From Candidatus Hydrogenedentes bacterium ADurb.Bin170 (lineage in GTDB: Bacteria; Hydrogenedentota; Hydrogenedentia; Hydrogenedentales; CAITNO01): a stretch of DNA of 34,999 nt. Position numbers and translations under genes: made by a program. Location: contig MWCY01000030.1 in assembly GCA_002070275.1 (NCBI GenBank), positions 1 to 34,999 of the forward strand, written 5' to 3'. Below the pieces are notes generated by a model, which saw only the letters and a list, made by a program, of their open reading frames with translations, was not told where the DNA came from and ran no database searches. Shown piece by piece: positions 24,623 to 31,834 of this stretch. How positions within the stretch are numbered: position 1 is the first letter of the stretch; every line of letters starts with the position of its first letter.

Positions 24623-25120
24623 TCAATTTCCGGGAGGCAGCAGGTGAGCATAGGACATTGCCATGCTCGTCGTGGCGACCATACCCTGAAGGTCGTTCGG
24701 TCCACCCACCCAGCTGATGCTGGCGGAACCGTTCTTTTTCGTGTCGACATCACGCGGACGGTCGGGAACTGCAACACCCTGAGCACCTTCCACACCCAGT
24801 GTAGAACCGCCAGGAAGCGATCCGATGGGATCCAGCGCTACCGGGCGGAAAGCCACGGCGGACTGCGGCGCAATGGTGAACGTATTGGCCGGATAGACGG
24901 GTCCCAGATTTACACCATCTTCAGAGAAATAGGTGATTTCGCACTGCAGCACATCAGTCACATTGCTCTTCAGGTAAATAAGGGTCATCAGACCGGTATT
25001 CGGCGGCCAGTTGGCACCGACGGGAGCGTTGTCTACGAACCAGGGAATAGAAAGAGAGCTCGCAAAAGCAATCCCTGCCACCATGGCCATAGCAACCATA
25101 ACCATTGTCATCTTTTTCAT
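24623..25120 (-). CDS. Small secreted protein of unknown function
   Basis: Protein of 165 residues with a textbook signal peptide (MKKMTMVMVAMAMVAGIAFA, cleavage after AFA or ASS). The mature part is beta-rich: IPWFVDNAP, GLMTLIYLKSN, CEITYFSEDG, TFTIAPQSAVAFRPV, then PDRPRDVDTKKNGS and ISWVGG. A single Cys is present in the mature chain. AGGAGGTG seven bases before the ATG is the strongest ribosome binding site in the window. With a near-consensus -35, an operator-like palindrome and a strong terminator, this reads as a highly expressed, regulated, monocistronic gene, perhaps for a surface or matrix protein. I recall similar sequences from environmental PVC-like genomes but cannot confirm that; no function is assigned. 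Confidence 0.88.
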   Translation of the reverse strand: MKKMTMVMVAMAMVAGIAFASSLSIPWFVDNAPVGANWPPNTGLMTLIYLKSNVTDVLQCEITYFSEDGVNLGPVYPANTFTIAPQSAVAFRPVALDPIGSLPGGSTLGVEGAQGVAVPDRPRDVDTKKNGSASISWVGGPNDLQGMVATTSMAMSYAHLLPPGN

Positions 25121-25227
25121 ACTTTTTCACCTCCTGTCTTCTGAAAATTCTGTAGTCTTTATATCGGCGACTAAGCCGTCTACAGTCTTTTCAACTTTTG
25201 TGTGAGTCAGCGTCCTTACTAACTCCA

Positions 25228-25250
25228 ACTAGTTTGTACCACAAACCAGT
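25228..25250. promoter_or_regulatory. Operator-like palindrome over the promoter of 24623
   Basis: ACTAGTTTGT and ACAAACCAGT form a 10-bp inverted repeat (one mismatch) around ACC. It covers the predicted -10 and part of the spacer, so a dimeric protein bound here would block the promoter. The binding protein is unknown. Confidence 0.5.
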
Positions 25251-25262
25251 TCGTTTTGTCAA
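25233..25262 (-). promoter_or_regulatory. Predicted promoter for the small secreted-protein gene
   Basis: On the minus strand, perfect TTGACA (25262-25257), an 18-base spacer and TACAAA (25238-25233, four of six). It predicts a leader of about 105 bases before the ATG at 25120, longer than most in this window. Confidence 0.5.
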
Positions 25263-25497
25263 GCTTTATTTTTAAAAAAGATCGAATTCTTTTTCACGCA
25301 AAAAACACAACGTGATATCGGGGAGGGAAAAGACTTTTTTGTTCTGTGTTTAAAGGCTTTTCTTTCATTTACCGATTAGAGCGGCGGTGTGCTTCCAGGA
25401 CGAATCTAAAAACAGGGGAAAACATAAAATAACGGAAAAAGCTGCATTGCTGAGTAAGTTTTTTTAAAATGGGTGGCACTTTAACCGCAAAAGCATG
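25251..25497. other. AT-rich intergenic, nothing recognised
   Basis: The AT-rich stretch upstream of the small secreted-protein promoter has long A and T runs but no gene or repeat that I can support. It could act as an UP-element or curved-DNA region for that promoter, or be the scar around the adjacent GxxExxY unit. Confidence 0.35.
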
Positions 25498-25545
25498 GAA
25501 AGATAGCCACGAAGGCACGAAGGGCACGAAGATTCATGAAGAAAA
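25498..25545. repeat. Left inverted repeat of the GxxExxY unit
   Basis: This 48-base arm pairs with 25948-25995 at 43 of 48 positions. It carries an internal 9-base rhythm: GCCACGAAG, GCACGAAGG, GCACGAAG. The gene inside reads toward this arm and stops 12 bp short of it. Confidence 0.85.
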
Positions 25546-25556
25546 CTACTTGTTGT

Positions 25557-25928
25557 TCAGAGCACCATTCTTTTTATGCCAGCTTTTAATAAAGGGACAT
25601 TAAAATTTATAATCAATCCGGTGTTTTTTCCGGACGGTTTTAAATAGCTAAGCAATTGAGCCTGATACAAAGGCAGAATCGTTTCTGTACTTTTCAATTC
25701 AACAATCAATTCATCTTCGACTAAAAAATCTACACGATACCCTCCCTCTATAGTCATCCCTTTATAGCAAACAGGGAGCGAAGTCTCTCTTGTAAAATGA
25801 AGCCCGCACAGCTCCATCTCATGTGCCAAACATTTTGAATAAACACTTTCAAGCAGTCCAGGTCCTAAATGCCTGTGAACTTCTACAGCACAACCGATTA
25901 CTTTATTTGACCATCGATCAAATTCCAT
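25557..25928 (-). CDS. GxxExxY family protein, PD-(D/E)XK nuclease-like
   Basis: Protein of 123 residues of the GxxExxY family (Pfam PDDEXK_3). The name-giving motif is GLLESVY (Gly24, Glu27, Tyr30), within HLGPGLLESVY. Nuclease-fold residues follow: Asp67 in RVDFLV, Glu77 and Lys79 in IVELKS, then Gln91 and Tyr95 in QLLSYLK. All PD-(D/E)XK positions are intact, so it may be an active metal-dependent nuclease. The biological role of the family is unknown. The start at 25928 has AAGGGAAGGG immediately upstream. The gene fills a unit with 48-bp inverted repeats and has AT-rich composition unlike its neighbours. It is complete, with no frameshift. Confidence 0.92.
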   Translation of the reverse strand: MEFDRWSNKVIGCAVEVHRHLGPGLLESVYSKCLAHEMELCGLHFTRETSLPVCYKGMTIEGGYRVDFLVEDELIVELKSTETILPLYQAQLLSYLKPSGKNTGLIINFNVPLLKAGIKRMVL

Positions 25929-25947
25929 TTTCCCTTCCCTTCTCTTT

Positions 25948-25995
25948 TTTTCTTCGTGAAGTTTCGTGCTCTTCGTGCCTTCGTGGCTCTCTTTC
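25948..25995. repeat. Right inverted repeat of the GxxExxY unit
   Basis: Reverse-complement partner of 25498-25545 (43 of 48 positions). It ends 11 bp before the stop codon of the next minus-strand gene at 26007, so the unit sits tightly against the GT-C gene without breaking it. Confidence 0.85.
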
Positions 25996-26006
25996 TGTGG
26001 GCATGA

Positions 26007-28445
26007 TCACTCGGCAAGCGTCACCATCCCCAGCGGTGCCACATCACCCCATTGCCCCAGTTTTGTGTCAAAGAAGCGCAGATCCATAGCGTATACGGCA
26101 GGTCTCGTGCGAAGCGGCACCCTGGCAATCACATAATCCCCGCCGGGCCACAGAGAAGTTACCGGGCTGGGCAGTACCGGCCAGCGGAAAATGCCCGCCT
26201 GTCCTGTCGCACTGCCGAAAGTCTGTGCCATGGTCCGGGCATCCACCTGCCCCTGAACAAGAATCCGCCAGTCCCGATCTATGATCCCGGTTGTACGGAA
26301 AATCAGATGTAGGAGGTAAAGCCCCTCCCCTTCCCTGCTCACACCGCATCCTGCATAGCCCACGGATTCATTCATCCATCTGATGGAACCCATCCCCTGA
26401 AAAAGCGTCTCCAGTCTGGATGCCGCTGCCTGCTGCAGTTCCTTCCGGAGCCCGAGCCACTCTTTCGAATGGCGCAGCCGGTACAGAGCGGTCAGATCCA
26501 GATTCAGCACATCCTCCTCCTTTTCCACCCGGGGCAGTGTTTCCTCTGTGCGCCGTGCGAGGACACCGAAGTATTTTTCACCCACCATGCCGTGGCGCCG
26601 GTCGTGGAAACGATCCACCAGTTCAAAACCCTCCTGTGCGAAAATATCCAGCCAGCGCTGTTCCTCTTCCGGCGTCCGGTATTCCGTTGTATAAACAGCG
26701 TAGTCGGCAAAGACCAGCATGGGTAAAATTTCTTCGATGTCGTGCGACCAGCCGAAATGACGGAAGGAGCGCCAGGGCTGAAGCGTCTCCGGCAGATCCC
26801 GGCGTTTCCAGGGATTACGGCGGCCCGGCAGATCAGGGCGGTACCGGGCTTCCTCGAGCCCCATGCCCCGCATATTCACCCGCACATAATTCGCTTCAAT
26901 GCCGCTGTAGGGGCGCACCTGTTCTTCTTTGAGCATGGCAAGAAAGATGCGGTCTTTGTAGCTCATCACTGCCGGTGCCCCCATGCCGCTGTATGCATAG
27001 GAGCCGTGAAGTTCTTCCTTGTACCACCAGAGCCCGGAATCGTCATAGCGCGCCATCATTTCCGGATCAGGTTCAAGCGGCAGAGCACGGGCGCATAACG
27101 TGCCGTAGGGTGCCACTGTGAGGTTGCCGTACTGAAAGAGAAGCACTGCCAGATAAAGCCCCTGCAGCAACGCCGCCGCCCTTCTTTCAGGCAGCATCAG
27201 AAAAGGAAGGGCGGAGAACAGTGCCAGTGCGGGCAGCGCCTGAAGGGCATAGCGGGGCGTGGCAAAACTCAGCACCAGTGTAAGCAAAAACCAGCTGCCC
27301 AGCAGCCACAAAAACAGCAGGCGTATCCCCGGATTGCGCCGGAAGCGACGGAAAACAACGGCACAGAGCATGCCTGCCACGCCTGCCAGAAACATGGGCA
27401 GAAACACGCCGTTATTAATCACCATCACGGGATAACGCCGCCAGGGGATTTTCCCTGCATCTTTTTCCGCAGCAGCAGGCGCCGGAGTTTCCGGATGGCT
27501 TGCCATTGCCGTCCGCGTGGATGCTGTATCATCTGCCGTCTTTTCCGGCGGTGTCTTCTGCCGGGGTCGGGGCGCTGAAACAGAAGATGTACGGTCTTTA
27601 TTCTTTGACAGCCAGGCGATCGGACTTCCCGTCTGGCGGATCAGCTCCGACGCTGTCCAGTACCGGTAAAAATGCTCACCGTGACTGATGTACCAGGGTG
27701 CGGCAATGGCAATTGTAACGGCAAGGATCAACGCTGCATTCATCAGAAGCCGTGCAAGCATCTTTCTGTTCCGCCTGCTTTCCAGAAGCCCGGTCACAAA
27801 AATGAAGAAGGCAGGCAAAAAGTAATACAGGGGACTGGTTATCCGGGCAAGAAGCGCAAAGCCGTTGAGCAATCCGAAAAAGAAGGCGCTGCGTGTACGG
27901 GTCAGAGACCGGCTGTGCAGCAGAACCGCCACCGCCCAGACGCAAAGCACCATGGACAGGTAGTCTGTCATGAAATAGCGGGATGCCGTGTAGATAAGCG
28001 GGGTAAAACTGACTACTGCCGTGCTGTAAAGAGCGTGGCGCCGGGAAAGAAACTTTCGGGCAATCAGATAAACCCCCGGAAGCATAAGGAGAAAGAAGCA
28101 AGTGCTGCAGAAAGCAAGCACGTCGGTGCTGCATCCGAAAAGCGCCATCACCAGCGCCCCTGTAAGCGGCAGCAACGGCGGATGAACAGGACTCTCGGAC
28201 TCAACCTCCACTTCCCAGGCATTCCGGAGGCGCTCAGCCAACGAGACATTTTCGTTTACCGGGAACAGTGCATCATAATAACTGCGGGCACTGAGCATAT
28301 GCAGTTCTTCATCACTCTGGATGCCGTGGTTGTCCGCACGAAGCCACCAAAGATTCATCACCAGGTGAAAAAGAAGCAGCAGAATCAGAGCAAAGTGCTC
28401 AAGACGAAAGCCCGAAGGGCGCAGTGCCGAAATCAATAAATGCAT
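26007..28445 (-). CDS. GT-C membrane glycosyltransferase (PMT/ArnT-like)
   Basis: Integral membrane protein of 812 residues. The start at 28445 has AAGGAT eight bases upstream; a longer frame from 28586 is not supported. The first periplasmic loop has the catalytic acidic pair (QSDEELHML) and SPVHPPLLPL, as in PMT/ArnT-type glycosyltransferases, which use polyprenyl-phosphate sugars. About ten to twelve membrane helices span residues 15-490. A Pro/Ala/Thr-rich insertion (about 278-332) interrupts the helices, probably on the periplasmic side. A soluble C-terminal part of about 300 residues follows (WYKEELHGSYAYSG, RHFGWSHDIEEILP). It is divergent from the GT2 gene at 28640. The acceptor is unknown. 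Confidence 0.88.
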   Translation of the reverse strand: MHLLISALRPSGFRLEHFALILLLLFHLVMNLWWLRADNHGIQSDEELHMLSARSYYDALFPVNENVSLAERLRNAWEVEVESESPVHPPLLPLTGALVMALFGCSTDVLAFCSTCFFLLMLPGVYLIARKFLSRRHALYSTAVVSFTPLIYTASRYFMTDYLSMVLCVWAVAVLLHSRSLTRTRSAFFFGLLNGFALLARITSPLYYFLPAFFIFVTGLLESRRNRKMLARLLMNAALILAVTIAIAAPWYISHGEHFYRYWTASELIRQTGSPIAWLSKNKDRTSSVSAPRPRQKTPPEKTADDTASTRTAMASHPETPAPAAAEKDAGKIPWRRYPVMVINNGVFLPMFLAGVAGMLCAVVFRRFRRNPGIRLLFLWLLGSWFLLTLVLSFATPRYALQALPALALFSALPFLMLPERRAAALLQGLYLAVLLFQYGNLTVAPYGTLCARALPLEPDPEMMARYDDSGLWWYKEELHGSYAYSGMGAPAVMSYKDRIFLAMLKEEQVRPYSGIEANYVRVNMRGMGLEEARYRPDLPGRRNPWKRRDLPETLQPWRSFRHFGWSHDIEEILPMLVFADYAVYTTEYRTPEEEQRWLDIFAQEGFELVDRFHDRRHGMVGEKYFGVLARRTEETLPRVEKEEDVLNLDLTALYRLRHSKEWLGLRKELQQAAASRLETLFQGMGSIRWMNESVGYAGCGVSREGEGLYLLHLIFRTTGIIDRDWRILVQGQVDARTMAQTFGSATGQAGIFRWPVLPSPVTSLWPGGDYVIARVPLRTRPAVYAMDLRFFDTKLGQWGDVAPLGMVTLAE

Positions 28446-28484
28446 GAGATATCCTTTTTCGCTTCCCTGATCCGGGAATAAAGT

Positions 28485-28493
28485 ACTATAGCA
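28485..28493 (-). promoter_or_regulatory. Extended -10 candidate for the GT-C gene
   Basis: On the minus strand TGCTATAGT reads as an extended -10 (TG-N-TATAGT, five of six to consensus). No good -35 is present, as is allowed for this promoter type. The distance to the start at 28445 is about 40 bases. Confidence 0.4.
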
Positions 28494-28588
28494 AAAAGGT
28501 ACGAAAGGAAACAGAGAATCTTCAGCCACCGGGTTGCATGTGCGCCGACGAAAACCGGGCACTGCTTCATGGTAAAATACCTCCATGA

Positions 28589-28600
28589 CTGACCGGTCAG
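28589..28600. promoter_or_regulatory. TetR-type operator-like palindrome
   Basis: CTGACCGGTCAG is a perfect 12-bp palindrome in the 194-bp gap between divergent glycan genes, 40 bp before the GT2 start. GACCGGTC centres are typical of TetR-family operators. The only TetR gene in the window is far away at 11071, in an operon lacking this site, so the regulator is not identified. Confidence 0.4.
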
Positions 28601-28639
28601 CAGGCCGCCCTGTTTGATAAAGGAAAAAACAAGAATATA

Positions 28640-29641
28640 ATGCAGACCCCTTTTTATTCGATTATCATCCCCACATACAATTCAGTGGGTACTTTAGTGC
28701 CTCTGCTTGACTCTTTGGAAAAGCAGAAAAGGGCAGACACGGAGATTATCGTGGTCGACGACGGTTCCACGGATAAAACAGCGGAAGCCGTCCAGCCCTT
28801 CAGTGTCCGTTATTTCAGACAGGAAGCCCGGGGCGGCCCTGCAGCGGCACGGAACCGGGGTGCCCGCGAGGCGCAGGGCGAATGGTTTATCTTTACCGAT
28901 GCGGACACACTTTACGAAGCGGACACGCTCAGGCAGATCATAACCGCTGTAGAAAAGAGCGACGGCGACGCTTTTGTCGGCACCTATGCCGGACGTCCGG
29001 CAAACTCCGGGTTTATGCCCCGGTATAAAGCCTTATGGGAATTAATCACCATTGATGAAGTACTGCTTTCCCGTGGCGGCCCCTTCATCCCTTATAACGC
29101 CTGGGCACCGAGACCGGGGATCGTCCGGCGGGAGGCTTTTGAAAACGTGAACGGTTTCAGTGAATCTTTCAGAGGGGCTGATCTGGAAGACGTTGAATTC
29201 GGTTACCGCCTGATAAAAGCGGGTTTCAAAATTTTCTTCTGCCCGAACATAAGAATCTCCCATCATTATCCCGCCACCTTCTGTAAAGAAATCCGGCCCT
29301 TCGCCCGACGGTGCCGTTTATGGATGACGCTGGATCACCCCGGAGAATTTGATGCCGCCGGAGAAGGGTCATTCCGGCAGGCGCTGACCCATTTATTCGG
29401 TTTTTCCGCTTTCCTTTTTCTGGTTCCGGCGCTGCTTATTCCTTATTTTTTCATTCCGGCGCTGCTCTTTCTGGTGCTTTATTTCACAGGAAACGGAAAA
29501 TTCATCTGCCGGGCATGGAAAGAAGAAGGAATGCTGTTTTCTTTAAGGGCAGCATTGACATGCTGGGTGCACACACTTGTTATGGGTGTTTTCGCCGGGC
29601 TGGGGCTGCTTCAGCGGTTCACGAAAGGATCATACCAATGA
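28640..29641 (+). CDS. Family 2 glycosyltransferase with C-terminal membrane segments
   Basis: Inverting GT-A glycosyltransferase of 333 residues. It has YSIIIPTYNS, IIVVDDGSTD (DDGS near 39-42), the metal-binding FTDADTLYEAD and FRGADLEDVEFGYRL. Two to three hydrophobic stretches from about 250 to 325 anchor it to the membrane. The ribosome binding site is weak (AAGGA about 15 bases upstream). Its stop overlaps the ATG of the radical SAM gene as ATGA, the mirror-image order of the pair at 9111-11071. It probably builds an envelope glycan. Donor and acceptor are unknown. Confidence 0.9.
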   Translation: MQTPFYSIIIPTYNSVGTLVPLLDSLEKQKRADTEIIVVDDGSTDKTAEAVQPFSVRYFRQEARGGPAAARNRGAREAQGEWFIFTDADTLYEADTLRQIITAVEKSDGDAFVGTYAGRPANSGFMPRYKALWELITIDEVLLSRGGPFIPYNAWAPRPGIVRREAFENVNGFSESFRGADLEDVEFGYRLIKAGFKIFFCPNIRISHHYPATFCKEIRPFARRCRLWMTLDHPGEFDAAGEGSFRQALTHLFGFSAFLFLVPALLIPYFFIPALLFLVLYFTGNGKFICRAWKEEGMLFSLRAALTCWVHTLVMGVFAGLGLLQRFTKGSYQ

Positions 29642-30741
29642 GCGGCCGATTCGCAACGCTGGCACGGGGCTATCTCAACCGCAGCACTCCCGGCTATATG
29701 ATTTTTTTTGTGACACCCTTGTGCGACTGTCGTTGCGTGATGTGCTTCAACCGCGAAGTGATCGATCATGCGGCGCATCGCTCACCGCTGCGTATTGAGG
29801 AGATAGAGCGCATAGCGCGCAACTTTCCCGGACTCCACCATGTAAACTTTTCAGGCGGGGAGCCTTTTCTGCGAAAGGACTTTGCTGCAATCCCTGAGCT
29901 TTTTTACAAGCACAGCGGAACCCGGCTTTTTGCCTGCCCCACCAACTCGTCTCATCCCGACCGGATCATCCCGGCAGTCCGCAGCATCTGTAAAAGCTGT
30001 CCGGATGCCTGGGTGCGCATCACACAGAGCATAGACGGTATCGGCGAAGATCACGATGCAATCCGCGGCAAAGCGGGTATTTTCGAATGCGTCAAAACAC
30101 TGAATCATGAACTGGCACTGCTGCGTAAAGAGCTGCCCAATCTCAGTGTCGGCATGGCAATGGTGCTTTCCAAGTTTAATCAGGGGAAAGAATACGACAT
30201 TCTGGAGTATGTCCATCGTACTTTCCGTTTTGATGACTTTGGCGCCCTCTATGTACGCGGCGACACCCACGATCCTGAAGCGGCGAAAATCAATAACGAA
30301 GCTTATGCCGCCTTCGTCCGTGCCTGCAGGGAAAAAACGGAGCAAAAAGCCACCGGGAAAAGCTGGACAGGAAAACTTTTCACTGCCATCACCCGGCAGG
30401 CTTCCGATCTGATCATGCAAAGCGTTGTCGAAGACCGTTTTGTCACGCCCTGCCGTGCCGGTAAAAATATGATTGTTATGGATGATGAAGGCAGAATCAG
30501 CCCCTGCGAAGTGCTGGAATATTTTATCAAAACAGGAATAAGCAGCCTCGATTCAGCGGTCATGGGGAGCATGCGGGAAAATGATTACGATATCCGTAAA
30601 ATCCTGCAGTCAGAAAAAGCCCGCACAATTGTTGCGCATATAAAAGAAAGTAAATGCCACTGTTCTTTTGAATGCGCCATGTCGGTCAATGTACTTTACA
30701 GTCCGAGCCTGTGGCCGGGTCTGATCAGGCATTTGTTTTGA
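29638..30741 (+). CDS. Radical SAM/SPASM-type enzyme
   Basis: Radical SAM enzyme of 367 residues. Cys29, Cys33 and Cys36 in CDCRCVMC bind the catalytic cluster; Cys31 is an extra cysteine inside the motif. SGGEPF (72-77) contacts SAM. C-terminal cysteines (TPCRAGKN, SPCEVLEYF, KCHCSFECAM) look like a SPASM/twitch auxiliary-cluster region. The start at 29638 has AAGGAT nearby and overlaps the GT2 stop by ATGA; an in-frame ATG at 29515 lies inside the GT2 gene and is rejected. It resembles the enzyme at 10034-11071 in length and motif layout, suggesting paralogues. No precursor peptide is adjacent; a sugar, lipid or protein substrate of the glycan pathway is more likely. Confidence 0.9.
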   Translation: MSGRFATLARGYLNRSTPGYMIFFVTPLCDCRCVMCFNREVIDHAAHRSPLRIEEIERIARNFPGLHHVNFSGGEPFLRKDFAAIPELFYKHSGTRLFACPTNSSHPDRIIPAVRSICKSCPDAWVRITQSIDGIGEDHDAIRGKAGIFECVKTLNHELALLRKELPNLSVGMAMVLSKFNQGKEYDILEYVHRTFRFDDFGALYVRGDTHDPEAAKINNEAYAAFVRACREKTEQKATGKSWTGKLFTAITRQASDLIMQSVVEDRFVTPCRAGKNMIVMDDEGRISPCEVLEYFIKTGISSLDSAVMGSMRENDYDIRKILQSEKARTIVAHIKESKCHCSFECAMSVNVLYSPSLWPGLIRHLF

Positions 30742-30769
30742 GCGAAACAGAACGCTTTTATTTTTTTTC
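30741..30769 (+). terminator. Weak terminator candidate after the radical SAM gene
   Basis: AGCG and CGCT flank an eight-base loop, followed by TTTATTTTTTTT. The T-run is good but the stem is only about four base pairs and overlaps the stop codon. It lies in the 16-bp gap to the convergent SGNH gene and into that gene's end. Confidence 0.35.
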
Positions 30770-31834
30770 ATACGCTGCGCTTGCGGAAAGCAAGCTATGG
30801 GCTGCCAATCCTTTGGCAATCCGTTGATAGCCGGGGCCTGTCAGGTGTCCATCCGGCACGGTCTGACCTGTTTCCAGAGGATTATCAACACCGAAAAAAA
30901 ACTCCTTTATCAGAATGACAGGTATGCCTGCCTCGCTGATCATTTTCTGGACAGGGGTATAAGAATCCCGGTTGTCCCACATAAGCAAGATGAATTTTCC
31001 GTTCGGGCAGCTCTCTTTAAACAGCCGATATGACTCAAGCAGCAGCTGTACTGTTACCTGATAATCATACTCTGAAAAGGTCCGGGGCAAAAACAGGTTC
31101 AGGTAGCGGACAGTACTGCTTTTATACAGCAGATCATATAAAAGCGCACGCCGGGGATGCGCATCTCTGAAATTTCCTTTATAAACCAGCTGGTCTTCTT
31201 CCAGTTCAAAACAGGGCATCATATCCGCCCATCTGTTAAATGCCGGCATCCCGCCGACGGCTCGTCTGGTATGAAAACCGAAAAACCAGTAGAAGGCAAT
31301 GCCGTCCTGTTCCTTTACTTTTGCTTCGATTTCCTTCCCCTGAAGTTTCAGATACATATGCTGGACAGAGCCGCCGGGGATGCCAAAATTGTAGGGCGTG
31401 TACCCGGGCTGTTCTTCTCCAAAATAATACGGCAGTGTTTCCGTATCATTGACCCCTACCCCGAAGGTGAAAGAGTCGCCGAAGAAAAGGGCGAATTTAT
31501 CCCGCTTCTCCCCGGACACCGGTGTGTGGCGCATACCATTTTGCAGGGTAAATGTCGAATCCAAAGGCGGACTGCCGTCCCTGAAAACAAAACTGCGCTT
31601 ATACGTTCCGTCATCGTTAATGACAAAACCTGCCTTCTGATCGTATTTTACAGGCGCTTTTTCTTCCACCAATTTATATTTTTCTGCGGGCGTGATATAG
31701 TGGAAAAAAGAATCAATCATAAAACAGCACAGGAAAAACACCAACAGAAAAGAAAAAACACCTGCAATCACTGAAAACGCTTTTGCGCAGAATAAAAACA
31801 TCCGGGAACGTTTTCTCTCCCCATTCTCTTTCAT
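30758..31834 (-). CDS. Membrane-anchored SGNH/GDSL-type hydrolase
   Basis: Protein of 358 residues with one N-terminal membrane anchor (about 13-40) and a periplasmic SGNH domain. FFGDSFTFGVGV carries the nucleophile Ser121; the C-terminal DGHLTGPGY supplies the Asp/His pair, as in AlgX/AlgJ-like acetylation enzymes and other SGNH esterases. It would add or remove an O-acetyl or similar ester on an exported glycan. The start at 31834 overlaps the stop of the GT-C gene by ATGA; a longer frame from 31924 is not used. It is third in a minus-strand run from the sulfatase-like gene at 34986. Whether it acts as an acetylesterase or acetyltransferase cannot be decided. Confidence 0.85.
   Translation of the reverse strand: MKENGERKRSRMFLFCAKAFSVIAGVFSFLLVFFLCCFMIDSFFHYITPAEKYKLVEEKAPVKYDQKAGFVINDDGTYKRSFVFRDGSPPLDSTFTLQNGMRHTPVSGEKRDKFALFFGDSFTFGVGVNDTETLPYYFGEEQPGYTPYNFGIPGGSVQHMYLKLQGKEIEAKVKEQDGIAFYWFFGFHTRRAVGGMPAFNRWADMMPCFELEEDQLVYKGNFRDAHPRRALLYDLLYKSSTVRYLNLFLPRTFSEYDYQVTVQLLLESYRLFKESCPNGKFILLMWDNRDSYTPVQKMISEAGIPVILIKEFFFGVDNPLETGQTVPDGHLTGPGYQRIAKGLAAHSLLSASAAYEKK

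Larger units (their letters stand above)
25498..25995 (-). mobile_element. GxxExxY gene cassette bounded by inverted repeats
   Basis: A 498-bp unit made of two 48-bp imperfect inverted repeats and a single gene filling almost all the space between. The interior is visibly AT-richer than the flanking genes, suggesting recent or foreign origin. No transposase is present. Families of this gene are often multi-copy in PVC-type genomes and next to CACGAAG-type repeats, from memory; mobility is inferred, not shown. No target-site duplication was seen at the outer ends. Confidence 0.6.

Noticed and set aside
24605-25144. 179-residue plus-strand frame
   Set aside because: It is the antisense shadow of the small secreted-protein gene, which has a signal peptide, ribosome binding site, promoter and terminator.
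25557-25928. Toxin-antitoxin or restriction module
   Set aside because: The gene is single, with no partner gene inside the inverted repeats and no methyltransferase or specificity subunit adjacent.
28446-28586. Longer N-terminus of the GT-C protein
   Set aside because: The extra 47 residues are not membrane-like, and a good ribosome binding site precedes the start at 28445.
28640-30741. RiPP biosynthesis cluster
   Set aside because: Radical SAM/SPASM enzymes often modify peptides, but no short precursor gene, peptidase or dedicated exporter was seen near either radical SAM gene.
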